Shown here in pieces: positions 1-15,000 of a stretch of DNA of 64,000 nt. The stretch lies in the NCBI GenBank assembly GCA_964019425.1, contig OZ025835.1:682001-746000 (forward strand). The letters run 5' to 3'. Position 1 is the first letter of the stretch; each line of letters starts with the position of its first letter. The stretch comes from Flectonema sp. DT1601 (taxonomy: Eukaryota > Euglenozoa > Diplonemea > Diplonemida > Diplonemidae). The notes beneath the pieces were generated by a model. The model worked only from the letters and a program-made list of their open reading frames with translations. It was not told where the DNA came from and made no database searches. Both the position numbers and the translations under genes were made by a program.

Positions 1-3000
1 CAGGGGCAGTGCGTGGCAATTCAGTTCGGAGAGTGCCCAACTCTCGACATCGGTGTGATCCTCGACGGATCGGGATCGATGTCAAGGACCTTCGGGAGTC
101 ATCCGCACGGGTTCTACGCGCTGGTAGAGATGATGAGGGATTGGGTCGGGAAGCTACCGCTGAACGGCGAGGACGCGTCTGTCGGGCTGAACTCGGCAGC
201 GAACAATGGCGGGGTGCGTGTCGCCTTCGTGCAGTTCTCTGGGAAGAACTACCGCCGCAGCCAAGCGAAGACGGCGTCGGGTGCCAGGACGACCAACGGA
301 AGGCTGTCCGGGGTGCTGGGGGAGCTGGACGCGGACCTCGACTTCCACGAGAACAACTACTACAGGAAGGGAACGATGATTGAGAAGGCGCTGGTAATGG
401 CCGGGGACATCTTCCACGGTTCACCGGTGGACGGAAGGCAGCGCGTCCTGTTCATCTTCACCGACGGTAGGATCTACGATGAGCAGTCGCTGGCACCTGC
501 TCGCGCTGAGCTCGACCGTGAGGGTGTGCAGACTTTTGGTATCGTTATGAGAAGGAAGGATCAGCACACGAAAGCCGACCTTGACGCCGAGAAGACCCTG
601 AAGCCGATCACATCTGACCCGCATGACGAGCACTTCCGCAACATCATGATCGACGACATCCCAGACCTGATTGGATCGATCTGCGACCCGAACGGTCCAT
701 GGGGACACTTGATCGCGAAGGACCCTCCAAAGCCGTCGACCGGGGTGCACCACCCTTGCCCGGACTACGTGACCGAGACGCCGTGCTCCCAGGATGCGGG
801 GTGCGTGTGGTCGGATGTCGGTGGGCTGTGCGTGAACTCGCCATGCTTGATGCACTGTCTGGAACCGGATTGCAGGAACGACAAGGGAAACAACTGCACC
901 TGGAACTCGCAGAACGCGACGTGCTCGAAGGCCGAGGACCCGACCTGTCCGTGTAAGTTCGTTACGAATGACCCGCGGTACAACGAGCAGCAGTGCAACG
1001 CTGACGCGAGATGCACGTGGGAAAGCAACAAGTGCATCTACGACGAGTGCAAGACCAAGGGAGTTGGGTGCACGGCGATTGGGCAGAGCTGCAGCGATCC
1101 GAACAAGGATCCGTGCTCGCCAGACGACTACGTGTGTGAATGCATCCCGCCGACGACCATCTTCCCGTCGGGGGCGCAGCCTTCCCAACTGCCGGCGAAC
1201 TGCAGGCTCGACGAGTGCGTGGCGACCTGCCCAACGTGTGCGAACGACACGTGCACGAGCGTGGGGCAGACTTGCAATGACCCGAACCCGACGATGACGC
1301 ACCACAGCGACTGGACGTGCACGTGCCCTCCACCATCGACTGGAAAGGCGACAGCGGCAGCGGCGGATTGCAAGATCGACGAGTGTGTGGTCCATCAAGA
1401 TACGTGCAAGAATCAGACGTGCCTCGACCCAAACACGAACTCAGCTTCGAAGGGAGACTGGATGTGCATCTGCCCGCCGCCTTCGAACAAGACGAACGTT
1501 GGGGGTCGTGCAGACTGTAAAATTGACGAGTGCACGCTCCACGGCGACATCTGCACGAACGTCGGGCAACGGTGCGTCGATCCAAACCGTAATCAGCAGG
1601 GAGACTGGAAGTGCGAGTGCCTTCCGCCGACAAACGGAACGATGACCGGGGGACCAGCGATCTGCTTGCTCGATGAGTGCGAGAAAGACTGCCCGACTTG
1701 CGAGAAGGACGTCTGCAAGACCGCGACAACCGGCGAGCAGAAATGCCACGATCCGGATAAGACCGCTTCCTCGACTGGAGATTGGACATGCGAGTGCATC
1801 CCTCCCATGACAGGGTTGGGTCACGCAGCACCTGCGCACTGCAAGATCGACGAGTGTGTGAAGGTGTGCGCCACGTGTGCGAACGACACGTGTTCGAGCC
1901 AGAACCAGACCTGCCACGACCCGAACCATGACGCGACCTCGTTGTCGGATTGGGTGTGCAAATGTCCGCCTCCGGCGACCGACATCGCGATTGCCGCAGC
2001 TGCAACGCCGTGCGAAGACGACGAGTGCCACGACCCAAAGAACGAGAAGGTGTGCACTGCAGCTGGACAGGTCTGCATTGACGACGACAAGAAGACGAGG
2101 GGAACCTGGGAGTGCGTGTGCGTGGTGCCTCCTGCAGTTGCGGCGGTACGCGGGCAGCAGGTTCCCGCGCACTGCGAGTATCCGGGAGAATGCAACACCG
2201 ATGATGACGCGAAGAAGAAATGCACGGATCTCGGGTTCGTGTGCGACGACCCAAACCCGATGGTTGCTGGAAACTGGGTATGCATGTGCGCCCCACCGGC
2301 AATCGGAACAAACGTGACGTTGGGAACGCCGACCGACTGCTTGTTGGACGAGTGCGTTGTGACCTGCCCTACCTGCGCGCAAACCGGCACCAGCCCGACC
2401 AACGTGTGCTCGGCGGAGGGACAGCTGTGCGTAGACAACAAGAAGTCGCACACAGACCTCGGGGACTGGACCTGCGAATGCGTCCCGCCGCAGGTGGGAA
2501 CCCCTGCGGTGGTGGCTCCTGCCAAGTGCCAGTTGGACGAGTGCGTGGTCGTGTGCCCGACCTGCGCGCAGACGCAGCAGGGTGGCTCGCACACGTGCAC
2601 CAGCGTTGGGCAAACGTGTGAGGATCCGAACAAGTCGGTTGATTCGATCTCTGACTGGATGTGCACGTGCGTCAACCCAGGGAGGGGAGTGGCAACGGCA
2701 AAGCAGGCGGACTGCGTGTGCGACGAGTGCCGAAACAATACGATTTGCTTGGTGGCTGGACAGACTTGTTTCGACAGCGTGAAGACGTGTCCACCACAGA
2801 ATGACTTTAAGTGCGAGTGCCCGCCGCCGACCTCGGGGGTGATGACCGGAGCGGTGGCGACTTGCGAAGTCGACGAGTGTGTTGAGAACGGAGCTACGTG
2901 TACAGCAGTCGGGCAGACGTGTCGGGACCCGAACACTACCAAGTTGCACGACTGGGAATGCATGTGTCCGCCACCGTCAGTCGGGATCGCGATAACGCAG

Positions 3001-6000
3001 CAGGCGAAGTGTGTTCTCGACGAGTGCGTGCAGACCTGCCCTACGTGCGCCGGAACCACATGCTCTGATGCCGGACAGGAGTGCGAGGACCCCAAAATGA
3101 CATTGCAGTCGACGAATGACTGGCTCTGCAAGTGCCCACCACCGTCGTCGAACGTCGCGACTGGGAAGCCTGCCAAATGTGAGGAGGACGAGTGTGACAC
3201 GAACGGGTTCAAGTGCACAATAGACTGTCGGGCCGGAAGCCTGGACTGCCAGCAGACTTGCTTCGATCCGAACACTTCGGTGAACAGCACCGACGATTGG
3301 AGATGCGTGTGCCCACCGCCGTCGAGCGACTTCTCGATTGCGAAGGCCGCAGAGTGCACCAACGACCCGTGCAAGCACGACAACGAGCAGACCTGTTTGT
3401 CGGACCCTGAGGGATGCGAGTGGAAGGATCTCCCGACGCCTGGGTGCACGAGGAAGCCCTGCCTTCATGATAAGCAGTCTGACTGTGCGGCCGACCCAAT
3501 GTGTGACTGGTCGAGCGGCTCTGGGGCAGTTGGGAACCTCGCGAATCAAATGACGTACGAGAAGGACGTTGCGGTGAAGCCGTTCGAGGGACTGACCTGC
3601 CAGACACCTGGGAGCTGGAAGAAGGGATGCAGCTGCACGACGACGATTGGTTCGAATGTGCTTCCGGGGGCGACGGTAGACATCGAGGACGGATATCTGA
3701 GCGGGAAGGACACGCTGACTTGTGTTGCTTGCAAGTCGCTCGGGCTTACGGCCGAGTGGCACGCGGTGAGCGGGATGCTGACCATTTCGTCTGGAACGGC
3801 GGATGATTTGGCGAAGGCAGTTGCCAGCATCGAGTTCAGCACTTCTGCAGACAACTCCGGGAAGAGGAGGATCACTTGGAACTATGGTCACGGATTTTAC
3901 TCGTCGCACACTGGCAGCTACTACCACTTCTACCCGAGGTCGACTTGCGCTGGCGGGTCGTGCACGTGGAGCGATGCCCAGGAACAATGCGCTTCGGACT
4001 CGAACCTGATTCTGGGACTCCGCGGTTACTTGATCACCATCACGAGCGAGGTGGAAGACGAGGTAGCAAGGATGAAGCTGGAAGGTCAGGGATGGATGGG
4101 AGCAAGCGACGTTAACGAGGAAGGAACATGGAACTGGGTTACTGGACCAGAGGGAGCTGCTGGTGGGTGTGCGTATTCGGGTAAAAGTAGCTCATGCAAC
4201 ATCGCTACTGAAAAGGGATTGCCGTTCGGTTCCGGTACCGGGGCCAACTTCGCGCCGGCGGTTGACCCGAACACCGGGAGGGACATGTACGGAAATTGGG
4301 CAAACAACGAGCCGAATGATTTCCACGGACCGTGCCCGGGATCGTGCGTCAAGGATGGTGAGGACTTCGGACACTTCCTGTGGCCTTCGGGCGAGTGGAA
4401 CGACTACCCGGGAGACCACCAGCGAATCGACGGGTACATCTGCGAATGGGGAGGAATCGGTGAGATGTGCGCCGACGTGAGCGACGCCACAGGAGTGATG
4501 GATCTGGTTCCTGGGGTCTGCGTGGAGAAGGCCTGCGTGAACGACACAGAAACAGACTGCAAAGCCAACCCCAAGTGCTCGTGGGTGGGAGGAAATGTCG
4601 AGCCGTGCGTGGTGGCGCCGTGCGTCGACATTCCGAACGAGAAGGAGTGCGACAAAGACCCAGTATGCCATTGGGACGTAACCGTGTCGCCGTCGCTCTG
4701 CACGGAGAAGATCTGCAACAAAAACAAGGATCCGACGACGTGCAACGTGAAGGACGACTGCGTGTGGGACGACGGGGCCAACCGCTGCGTTGATAAGGTG
4801 TGCGATCCGTTCGAGAGATGCGACTGCAAGGCGGAGCCGAAGTGCTTCTGGGACACGTCCTCGGGAAGCGGGAAATGCGTGGAGAACCGTTACGGGCAGT
4901 GCCCTACGCTCGATGTCGTGTTGTTGCTGGACGGATCAGGATCGATGTCGCAGAACTTCGGACGCCATCCGAACGGGTTCTACGCGATGATGGAGATGAT
5001 TCGTGACTGGGTGAAGAACTTGCCGCTGACCGGGGAAGGCCACCAGGTGGGGGTGAACTCGACCGCGCCGAACGGAGGAATGCGTATGGGGGTCATCCAG
5101 TTTTCTGGAATCCCTATCAGCGGTGGAACGGCTGTAGACAAGGCGGCGATCAAGGCCCCTATCGGAGTCGGTTCGTTCGGGTCGTTGACTGGAAAGCTGA
5201 CGGAGTTGCAGTCAGACATCGACTACCACGAGGCGAACTATTTGCAGGCGGGTACGTACATCAATCAGGGTCTCGGATGGGCCGGGGACATGTTCCGCGC
5301 GAGCCCTGCGGGGAGGAAGCGGGTGCTGATCATCATCACCGACGGTGCGATCAAGGATGATGACAAGCTCGCATCAGCGAGGGCGACTCTGAACCAGGAG
5401 AGCGTTGAGGTGTTCGGAGTGGTACTCCGTAGGCAGGCAACACATACATCAGTGGACACCCTCGCGGAGGAGAAGCTGAAGCCGATCACGTCTGATCCTC
5501 ATGACGACCATTTTGAGAATCTGATGATCGACGAGCTGCCAACCACGGTGTTGAACGGGCTCTGCGACCCGAACAGCAAGTGGGGAGCCCTCCTGCTGCC
5601 GGGAGCAGCGGCGCAGAACCAGTCTGGAGTGCACAAGCCGTGCCCGCAGTACGTGGACCAGGTGCTGTGCACGGCCGACGTTGGGTGTGTGTACAGCTCG
5701 ATCGGACTCGAGTGTGTTGACTCGCCGTGCGTAGAGCACTGCAACGAAACGCGGTGCACAGCCGATACGCTGAACGACTGCTACTGGAACGCGTCGGTGG
5801 CCGGTCTCGAGGGATGCTGGAAGAATCCGTTGTGCTCGTACCAGGATGACACGACTTGCGAAAAGGACCAGAAGTGCGACTGGAACCAGACGAAGGGGGA
5901 CTGCGAGGAGCGTATCTGCAACCAGCCGACGGAGGCGGAATGTGACCTCGATCCAAATGGTTGCGAGTGGGACGGCCTTCAGCAAATGTGCATAGAGAAG

Positions 6001-9000
6001 CCGTGCAAACACACAAACTCGAGCGTGTGCAACAACGATGCTCTCTGTGAGTGGGACGGGTGCGACGGTGTGACAGACGGAGCCCAGTGCATCAAGAAGC
6101 GTTGTGCGGCGGCTCCTGGAGCCCCTGCACTGACGGAGCAGGCTTGCAATTCGGACCAGCATTGCGAGTGGAAAAGCAACGCATGTGGTCTGAAGGAGTG
6201 CACGGTCCACTCGGACGAAAGATGTTGTGACAAGCACTCGTCTTGCCACTGGGACGTGTCGCTCACACCTGCGCAGTGCAGCATGAAGCACTGCGCGACG
6301 ATGAACCAGGACAAGCCGGCGTGCAACACCGACCCGCTGTGTACGTTCAACGACAGCTCGACCGAGTGTGTTGACAAGGTTTGTAAGGACCTCGACCGCT
6401 GCGACTGTTTGGCAGAGACTAAGTGCTTCTGGAACTCCCTTGCTCCGACACCGTTCTGTACCGAGACCAAGTTCGGTCAGTGCCCGACGCTCGACCTGGT
6501 GCTGCTGCTGGATGGGTCTGGATCGATGTCCGCGCCCTTCGGACGCCACCCGCATGGATTCTACGGACTAATGGAGATGCTCCGCGACTGGATGAAGACG
6601 TTGCCACTGAACGGTGAGAAGGCAGACGTGGGTCTGAACTCTGCTGCCAACACGGGCGAGGTCCGAGTGGGATTGATCCAGTTCTCGGGGAAGAACAAGA
6701 ACGGTCCATCGAGTGGACGGGCGGACGCGAAGGGGACCCCTTCAGGAACCGGAACCGAGACCAGGCTGTCAGGAGACTTCGACGAGCTGAGCACGGATGT
6801 TGACTGGCACGAGGCAAATTACTACTCCAGAGGAACGATGATCCAGAAGGGTCTCCAGATGTCGGCCGACATGTTCCACCAGTCTCCAAACGACGGAAGA
6901 CAGAGGGTGCTGATCATCATCACCGATGGTCGGATCTACGACCCGAACAGTCTGCAGCAAGCGCGGTCCGAGCTCGACACCGAGCAGGTGAAGGTGTTCG
7001 GTGTGGTGGTTCGTAGGAGCGCCCAGCACACGAAGGCTGACCTCGACGCGGAGAAGACGCTAAAGCCTATTACGTCGAACCCGCATGACGCTCACTTCCA
7101 GAACCTGCAGATCGATGAAATTCCGGAGAAGGTGCTCGGCGACATCTGTGACCCGAACGGCGTGTTCGGATCGCTGGTTCTTGGACAGGCGGCACAGCAG
7201 GGATCGGGGGCGGCGAACCCTGCAAGCGGAGGCGTACACCAACCTTGCCCGCAGCATTTGCAGCAGGCGGGTTGCTTGGCGGACCCTGGATGCGTGTGGT
7301 TCGACAACTCTCTTTCGTGCGGTGACAGTCCGTGTCTGCACCACTGCGAGGAGAAGAACTGCACCGCAGATGCAGCGAACGGGTGCATGTGGGCAAACGG
7401 AACCATCTGTGTGCGGGAGCCGAAGACAGGGTGCGAGATCTACACTGGAAAGCCAGTGGATTGCAAGACTCAGAAGGACTGCCAGGTTGACAAGGACGGG
7501 TCAACATGTGTGGACAAGAAGTGCAACCGAGACAACGAACAGGGATGCCTCGCTGATCCAGATGACTGCGTGTGGAACAACCTTAATCAAGAATGTACTG
7601 AGACCCCTTGCAAGGAGACTGAGGAGGGACCATGCGTCGCGTCGCAAGATGGATGCGTGTGGCAGACGACGATTCCTTTGAACTCGACTGTGTCAGCGTA
7701 CGCCCGCGGACAACCGATGGTTCCGTTCCCGACGCTGACCTGCACCGTTTCGGGAAGCTGCAGCTGCTCGGACACCGTGAAGGGAGCAGCAGTTGATGTC
7801 GAAGAGGGATACGTGAAGGGCAAAGACGTGCTCGCCTGCGACCAGTGCGCAAGCCTTGGGTTCGAGGCAGAGTGGCACGACGTTCCTGGAGTCTTGTACT
7901 TGAAGTCGACGACGCCAAAGACGATGACCGAGTACGCCGCGGCGATCGCAACGGTGACCTTCACGACGACGTCGGACGCCGGATCTCCGAGAAAGATCAC
8001 TTGGAACTACGGTCACGGGTTCCTGTCAACAGCGACTGGACACTACTACTACTATTTCTCGAAGACGGAATGCCAGAACGTTGACCCTACGGCGAGCGAG
8101 TGCCACTGGGGCCAGGCGCAGGCAGAGTGCGAATCCGCCGACAACATGATCCTGGGACTCCGCGGGTACCTGATCACCATCACCTCGGACGAGGAAGATC
8201 GGGTGGCGAAGATGAAGCTCGAGGGCCAGGGATGGATGGGAGCGGCGGACAAGAATGACGAAGGACGATGGGGATGGGTGGTCGGACCAGAGGGATTAGA
8301 AGGCGGGTGTACCTACGCCATTGACAAGAGCGGATGCGACCTGAAATCACAGGTGGGTCTGGTGATTGGAAGCGGAACCGGAGGAAGCTTCGTCGCGGGG
8401 AAAGATGCGAAGAACGGGAAGCCGATGTACACGAATTGGGAAGCGGGGGAGCCGAACAACTACAAAGGAGCCTGTCCGGGATCATGTGCTGCCGAGGGAG
8501 AGAACTACGCGCACTTCCGCTGGCCTTCGGGCGAGTGGAACGACTTCCCAGGAGACCACCAGCGGATCGACGGATTCATCTGCGAGTGGGGAGGAGTTGG
8601 GGAGCTTTGCGTGGACCCCAAGGATGCCAGTGGACAGGTTGAAGTTACCGCCGGAACGTGTGTGGAAGAGAAGTGCAAGGCAGACCGCAAGGACCCTTGC
8701 GTGGCTGACCCATACTGTGAGTGGAAGGACAACACAACGGAGTGTGTACAGAAGAAATGCACGGAGTACATGACCGAGATTCAGTGCGACAGGATTGAGG
8801 ACTGCCACTGGAACCCGTCGATCTCACCAGCGATGTGCGTCGAGAAGCCGTGCGCGAAGCTCCGGGACGAACCGACGTGCGAAGCTGACAGCGACTGCGC
8901 GTGGGACAAGGACCGTACTAAGTGTATCGAGAAAGACTGCAACAAGCTCGAGAAGTGCGACTGTGTTGAGGACGAGAAATGCTACTGGAAGGCCTTGGCG

Positions 9001-12000
9001 TCGCAACCGCAACAGGGATCTTGCGTGAAGGTCACCTACGGGGAGTGCCCGACGCTGGACGTGGTGATGATCCTCGACGGTTCTGGTTCAATGAGCCAGA
9101 ACTTCGGACGCCACCCTCACGGGTTCTACGCGCTGATGGAGATGGTGCGCGACTGGGTAAAGACGCTGCCTCTCAGCGGGGAGAAGGCAGTTGTCGGGTC
9201 GAACTCGGGAGCTGGATCCGAGAAGCTTCGTGTGGCGCTCGTGCAGTTTTCCGGACACCCTGAGCACTTCACGTTCGGTGATATTGTGAACTCGGTGGCC
9301 TTTCCGCCTGTGGGAGTCGGAGCCGGCGGGCGGTTGACTGGAGACCTGGCGGAGCTCTCTGCTGACGTTGACTGGCACGAGGCAAACTACCTCGAGGCTG
9401 GAACGTACATCGAGAAGGCGCTGGTGCGCGCCGGAAGCATCTTCAAGTCCTCGTCGCCTGTTGACGGAAGGAAGAGGGTGCTGATCATCATTACCGACGG
9501 GAAGATCCAGGACGACGATAAGCTCGCGCAGGCGAAGAACGATCTCGACGGAATGGATGTGCAGACGTTCGGGATCGTGGTGAGGCGAACGAACCAGCTG
9601 ACGCAGAATGACATCGATGCGGAAACTTCACTGAAGCCGATCACGTCGGACCCACACGACGACCACTTCTTGAACCTGATGATCGACGAGGTTCCGGACA
9701 AGGCGTTGAACGGAATCTGTGACCCGAACGGTCCATGGGGACACCTCATCGTTGACCAGGCGGCGATTGCGGCGCAAACGCAGGCCCAACAGGCCGGGGT
9801 GCACCGCCCTTGCCCCAACTACGCAAACAAGGTGCCGTGTTCATCAGACGTGGGATGCAAGTGGTCTGATGTGCTGATCGCGTGTCTCGACTCTCCGTGT
9901 GTCAAGCACTGCACTCAGGAACAGTGTGTGAACTCGACCGACTGCAATTGGAACTCGACGGTGTTGGAGTGCTTCAACAAGGAGGTGTGTCCAGGGATTT
10001 TGGATCCGAACGCATGCGATCAGAATGACAAGTGCTCGTGGAACGCGACTGGAAACGAGTGCATCGACACCCCTTGTCTGCACCCGGATGAGCCGAGCTG
10101 CATTGCGGACAGCACCTTCAACTGTACGTGGGACACTGTGAACGGAACGTGCAGCGAAACCCGTTGCACGCAAGTTGACAAGACGAGTTGCAACCAAGAA
10201 CCTGGCTGCGAGTGGGACGAGGCCTGCGGGGAAGGAACCTGTGTGGTCGTCCCTTGCCAGCACGCCGACAAGACGGAGTGCTCGAAGGATGTGCTGTGCC
10301 AGTGGAGCCTACAGAGCTCGACGTGCTCCAGAAAGGCGTGCGCCGTGTACCCTGACGAGAAATGCTGCAACCACAAAGACGGATGCCACTGGGACGTGCA
10401 GCAGGCACCGGCAGTGTGTGCCGAGCTCCCATGCAGGAAGTTCAGCAAGCAAGTTGCGTGCAGCGATGTGAGGGATTGCATGTGGAAAGACAACAAGTGC
10501 GTGGAGAAGGACTGCGGAGAGTTCGAGAAGTGTGAGTGCGATGCTGATCCGGACTGCTTTTTCAGCATCTCGGACGGTGGTTCGCACTGCACGTTCCAGC
10601 GCTACGCAACATGTCCAACGCTTGACGTGGTGCTCCTCATCGACGGAGGAGCTTCGATGAGCCGGGCGTTCGGACGGCACCCGAACGGGTTCTACGCGTT
10701 GGTTGAAGTCGTGCGGGACTGGGCGGCGACCCTGCCGCTGAGTGGGGAGGCTGCTGGGACGACGACCATGCCGCAGACGAAGGCGATCCGGTTGGCGATG
10801 GTGCAGTTCGCGGGAAGCAGCCAGTGGCCTTCGAGCGACGAAAAACAGGCCCTGTCATCGCCGTCGGGGACGGGAAGCGGTGGGAGATTGAGCGGAGTGC
10901 TGAGCGAGGTGGAGGCGGATGCCGATTTCCACGAGGGGAACTTCATGGGGGCAAGTGCGGCGGCCCAGCCGGACCTAAAGCAGACCTATCTGCTTGGGGG
11001 TCTTCAGAAGGCGGTAAGCTTGTTCCAGACATCGCCGTTTGACGGGAGGAAGAGGGTTCTGATCGTCGTCGCAGATGGCGAGCTGAACGACAAGGACTCG
11101 TACACGGCGGCAAGGGCGGCACTCGACCAGGCGCAGGTTCATGTGTTTGGTATCGCGTTAAGGCCGTTCAGTACGGTGTCAACCGATGATGTGAAGACGC
11201 AGCAGACATTGTCGGGAGCCTTGTCGGACCCGAAGGACCAGCACCTACAGAGCCTGCAGGTCGATGAGGTGGCCTCGGCGCTGAAGGGTCTGTGCGATCC
11301 GAACCACGCATGGGGCAAGTTCATCGCAGATACGAGCGACGGGGTGGCATGCACACTGTACGCGAGCAAGGATCCTTGCAACAAAGACGACGGGTGTGTG
11401 TGGTACGACCGGACGCTGTCCTGTGGAGATTCACCGTGCCTGGCGCACTGCAAGCAAGACAACTGCACCTCAGCGGACGCCGACAACCACTGCGTGTGGA
11501 ACCAGACCCTCAGTGCGTGTCGCAAGCAGGAGCTCTGCAACCACCCGGACACCGTAGAGTGCGAGAAGGACGACAAGTGCGAGGTCGACCCTGCGGACAG
11601 GAAGACGTGTATCGGAAAGATCTGTGACCACGACAACCAGCAGGGATGTCTGGCGGACCCGAAGGGGCCGTGTGTGTGGAACGAAAACGGAAAGGATTGC
11701 AGCAAGCAGCCGTGCGTGTACTTCGAGCCGGTGTTCTGCAACAACGACACCGAGTGCACTTGGAATAGGGACGCAGACCTGTGCGAAACGATCAAGTGCC
11801 GCTGGGGTCAGCAGGTAGAGTGCGAGGAGAAGGACGGAGGAATCTGCGAGTGGAAGAACAACACGTGCACGTTCAAGCCGTGCAAGGAACACCCCGATGA
11901 AAAGACTTGTGGAAAGGACGACCTGTGCACTTGGGGAACTGACTGCGAGGTGAAGTACTGCAAGAGATACGGCGAACCGGGGGCGTGTGACCAGGACGGA

Positions 12001-15000
12001 GAGTGCATGTGGCTGAACAACACTTGCGTCGAGAAGAACTGCGGCGAGTTCGAGGTGTGCAGGTGCCGCAAGGATGGGGACTGCTACTGGGACAAGGGAA
12101 CCTGCAAGACGTCGAAGTTTGGAGAGTGCCCAACACTGGACATCGTGCTGGTGGTTGACGGTTCCGGATCAATGAGCCAGAGCTTCGGAGTGCACCCTCA
12201 CGGATTCTACGGACTGATGGAGATGCTGAAGACATGGGTTCAGTCGCTGTCGTTGAGCGGGCTGCCTGCCGGAGGCTCTCCGTTGCTCGACGGGAAGGCG
12301 CGTGTCGGATTTGTCCAGTTCAGTGGAATCCCAACGAACAAGCTGCCGAATGGAAATGTGGACGCAGCCCAAACGACTCCGGCGCAGACTGGGGCGAGCG
12401 GAAGGTTGACGGGTTTGAGGACCGAGCTCGACGCGGAGCTGGAGTGGCAGGAGACGAACTACATGCAGGGCGGAACCTTCATAGCCTCGGCGCTGGACAC
12501 CGCGGCGGACATGTTCAAGGAATCCCCGGGTAGTTTGAGGAAGAAGGTGCTGTTGGTCTTCACGGACGGGGAGATCAAGGATGTTGATAGGCTGAAAGAC
12601 GCACGTGGAAGGCTCGAGAACGCCGGGGTGGTGACCTTCGGGGTGGTGGTGAGGAGGTTCCTCGCCCACACGCCGGTCGACCTCAACGCGGAGAATTCCC
12701 TGAGACCGATCACATCGGAGCCACACGTAGAACACTACCTGAACCTCATGCTCAGCGAGATACCTGACGCGCTTGACGGACTGTGCGACCCCAACAGCCT
12801 GTGGGGCAAGTACGTAGTCGACCCTCAGAGTCAGGCAGGAGTGCACAAGCCTTGCAGGAATTACGTGGACAAGACGAAGTGTGACAGCGACCCGGGATGC
12901 CTGTATCAGGAGGTGCTGACTGCGTGCGTGGACACTCCTTGCATCCGTCACTGTGAGGAGTCCGAATGTAACGGCGATCAGGGGAACCACTGCGAGTGGA
13001 ACTCGCAGGAGCAGGTTTGTTACAAGAAGGAGATCTGCCCGCACACAACCCCGCAGGCATGCAACCAAGATGCGATGTGCGCATGGAACGTGACGGCTGG
13101 AACGGGAGAATGTGGAGAGAAGCCTTGTCTGCACCCTGACGAGAACAGCTGCTTGGCTGACACGGAGTTTGAGTGCACGTGGCAGACGGGAAGCCAGGAG
13201 TGCGTGTTGACTCCTTGCCAGTACCCGGACTCGACGACCTGCGGGGCGGACTCGGCATGCAAGTGGGACAACAGCTGCCCTGATGAGGAGTGTGTTGTGA
13301 AGCCGTGCGAAGGGGCGGCGTCCGATGCCGCGTGCACGGCGGACTCGCGGTGCCAATGGAATGGAAGCTGTTCGGCCAAGGTTTGCTCTGAGTATGCTGG
13401 GGAGCAGTGCTGCAACGCAGTGGACGGGTGCCACTGGGACGTGCAGCAGTCGCCTGCGTTGTGCGCGCAGCTGCCGTGCAGGAAATTCGACCAGAACGGA
13501 TGCAAGGGAGAGGATGAGTGCATGTGGTCGGACGCGAGTTCGATTTGCGTGGAGAAGGATTGCGGTGTGATGGACAAGTGCCAGTGCGAGGGAGACGCGG
13601 ACTGCTTCTTCAGTTCGACGGCGGTCAGCTCACACTGCACGTTCCAGCGTTACGGTACCTGCCCGACCCTGGACATCGTGCTCCTCCTCGACGGAGGGGC
13701 GTCGATGAGCCGTGCGTTCGGACGGCACCCGAACGGGTTCTACGCCCTTGTTGAAGTGGTGAAGGACTGGGCGGCAACGCTTCCTCTGAGCAAGGAGGTG
13801 GCAGGACAGCCGTCGGTGGCGAATACGAAGGCGATCCGGTTGGCGTTGGTGCAGTTCGCTGGAAGCAGCAAGTGGGCTTCGGATGACCCAAGGCAGGCGA
13901 CCTTCTCACCACCTGGAACGGGTAGTGGGGGTCACCTGACCGGTTCCCTGTCGGAGGTGCGCGCTGATGCGGACTACCACATGGGGGCGTTCCTCGGGGG
14001 AAGCCTGGTGACGCAGCCAACTACCCAGCAGACCTACCTGCTCGCCGGGCTCGAGAAGGCGGTGAGCCTGTTCCGGGCATCCCCCGTTGACGGAAGGAGG
14101 CGGGTGCTCATCATCGTGTCGGACGGAGAACTACACGACAAGGATGCTTACGGTCAGGCGATGTCCGAGCTAGACCAGGCGCAGGTTAGGATCTTCGGGG
14201 CGGTGATCCGGCCGTTCGCGACGCGCACGGCAATCGACCTGAGGGCGGAGGAAACCCTGAAGCAGATCGTGAGCTCGCCGGCGAGCGCGCACTTCCAGAA
14301 CATTCTGGTGGACGAATTGGCGACGGCGCTGGACGGGATCTGCGAGCCGCAACACGTGTGGGGACGCTATGTCGCGGACGTTTCGGAGGAGGTGCTCCCT
14401 TGCCCGACGGTGGCAGAGAAGGATCCGTGCAACAAGCAGTCACACTGCGTGTGGTTCGATGAGACATTGTCGTGCGGAGACTCGCCGTGCCTGAAGCACT
14501 GCAAGCAGGACAACTGCACAGCCGACTGGCCGAACCAGTGCCAGTGGAAATCCGGAGGGTGCGTAAAGGAGGAAGTTTGCAACTATCCGACGGCTGCGCG
14601 GTGTCTGCAAGACGACAAGTGTGAGGTTGCGGGTGATGGAAAGACTTGCATCGGTAAGAAGTGCGAACACGATAACGAGCAGGGATGCTTAGCCGACCCG
14701 GACCCTTGTGAGTGGAATAACCTCGCGCAGACGTGCGGAAACAGGCCGTGCACGTACGACGCAGTAGCGACGTGTGAGCAGGACTTAAATTGCACGTGGA
14801 ACTTGGACGCCGACTACTGCGAGCTGAAGAAGTGCAGTCCATACACGGAGAAAGCAGACTGCTTGACGAAGCCGGCCCCAGGGTTGTGTGAGTGGGTGAA
14901 GCAAATCGGCGGAAATTCCCTGTGCGAAACAGCCCCTTGCAAGCAGTACTCGAGCGAGAAGGAGTGCAACGGGGATGTGATTTGCGAGTGGGACACCTCG

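Noticed and set aside
13-15. GTG at 13 as the start of the giant protein
   Set aside because: The frame continues to base 1 with residues that match the repeat pattern preceding other vWA domains, so the gene is cut by the window edge.
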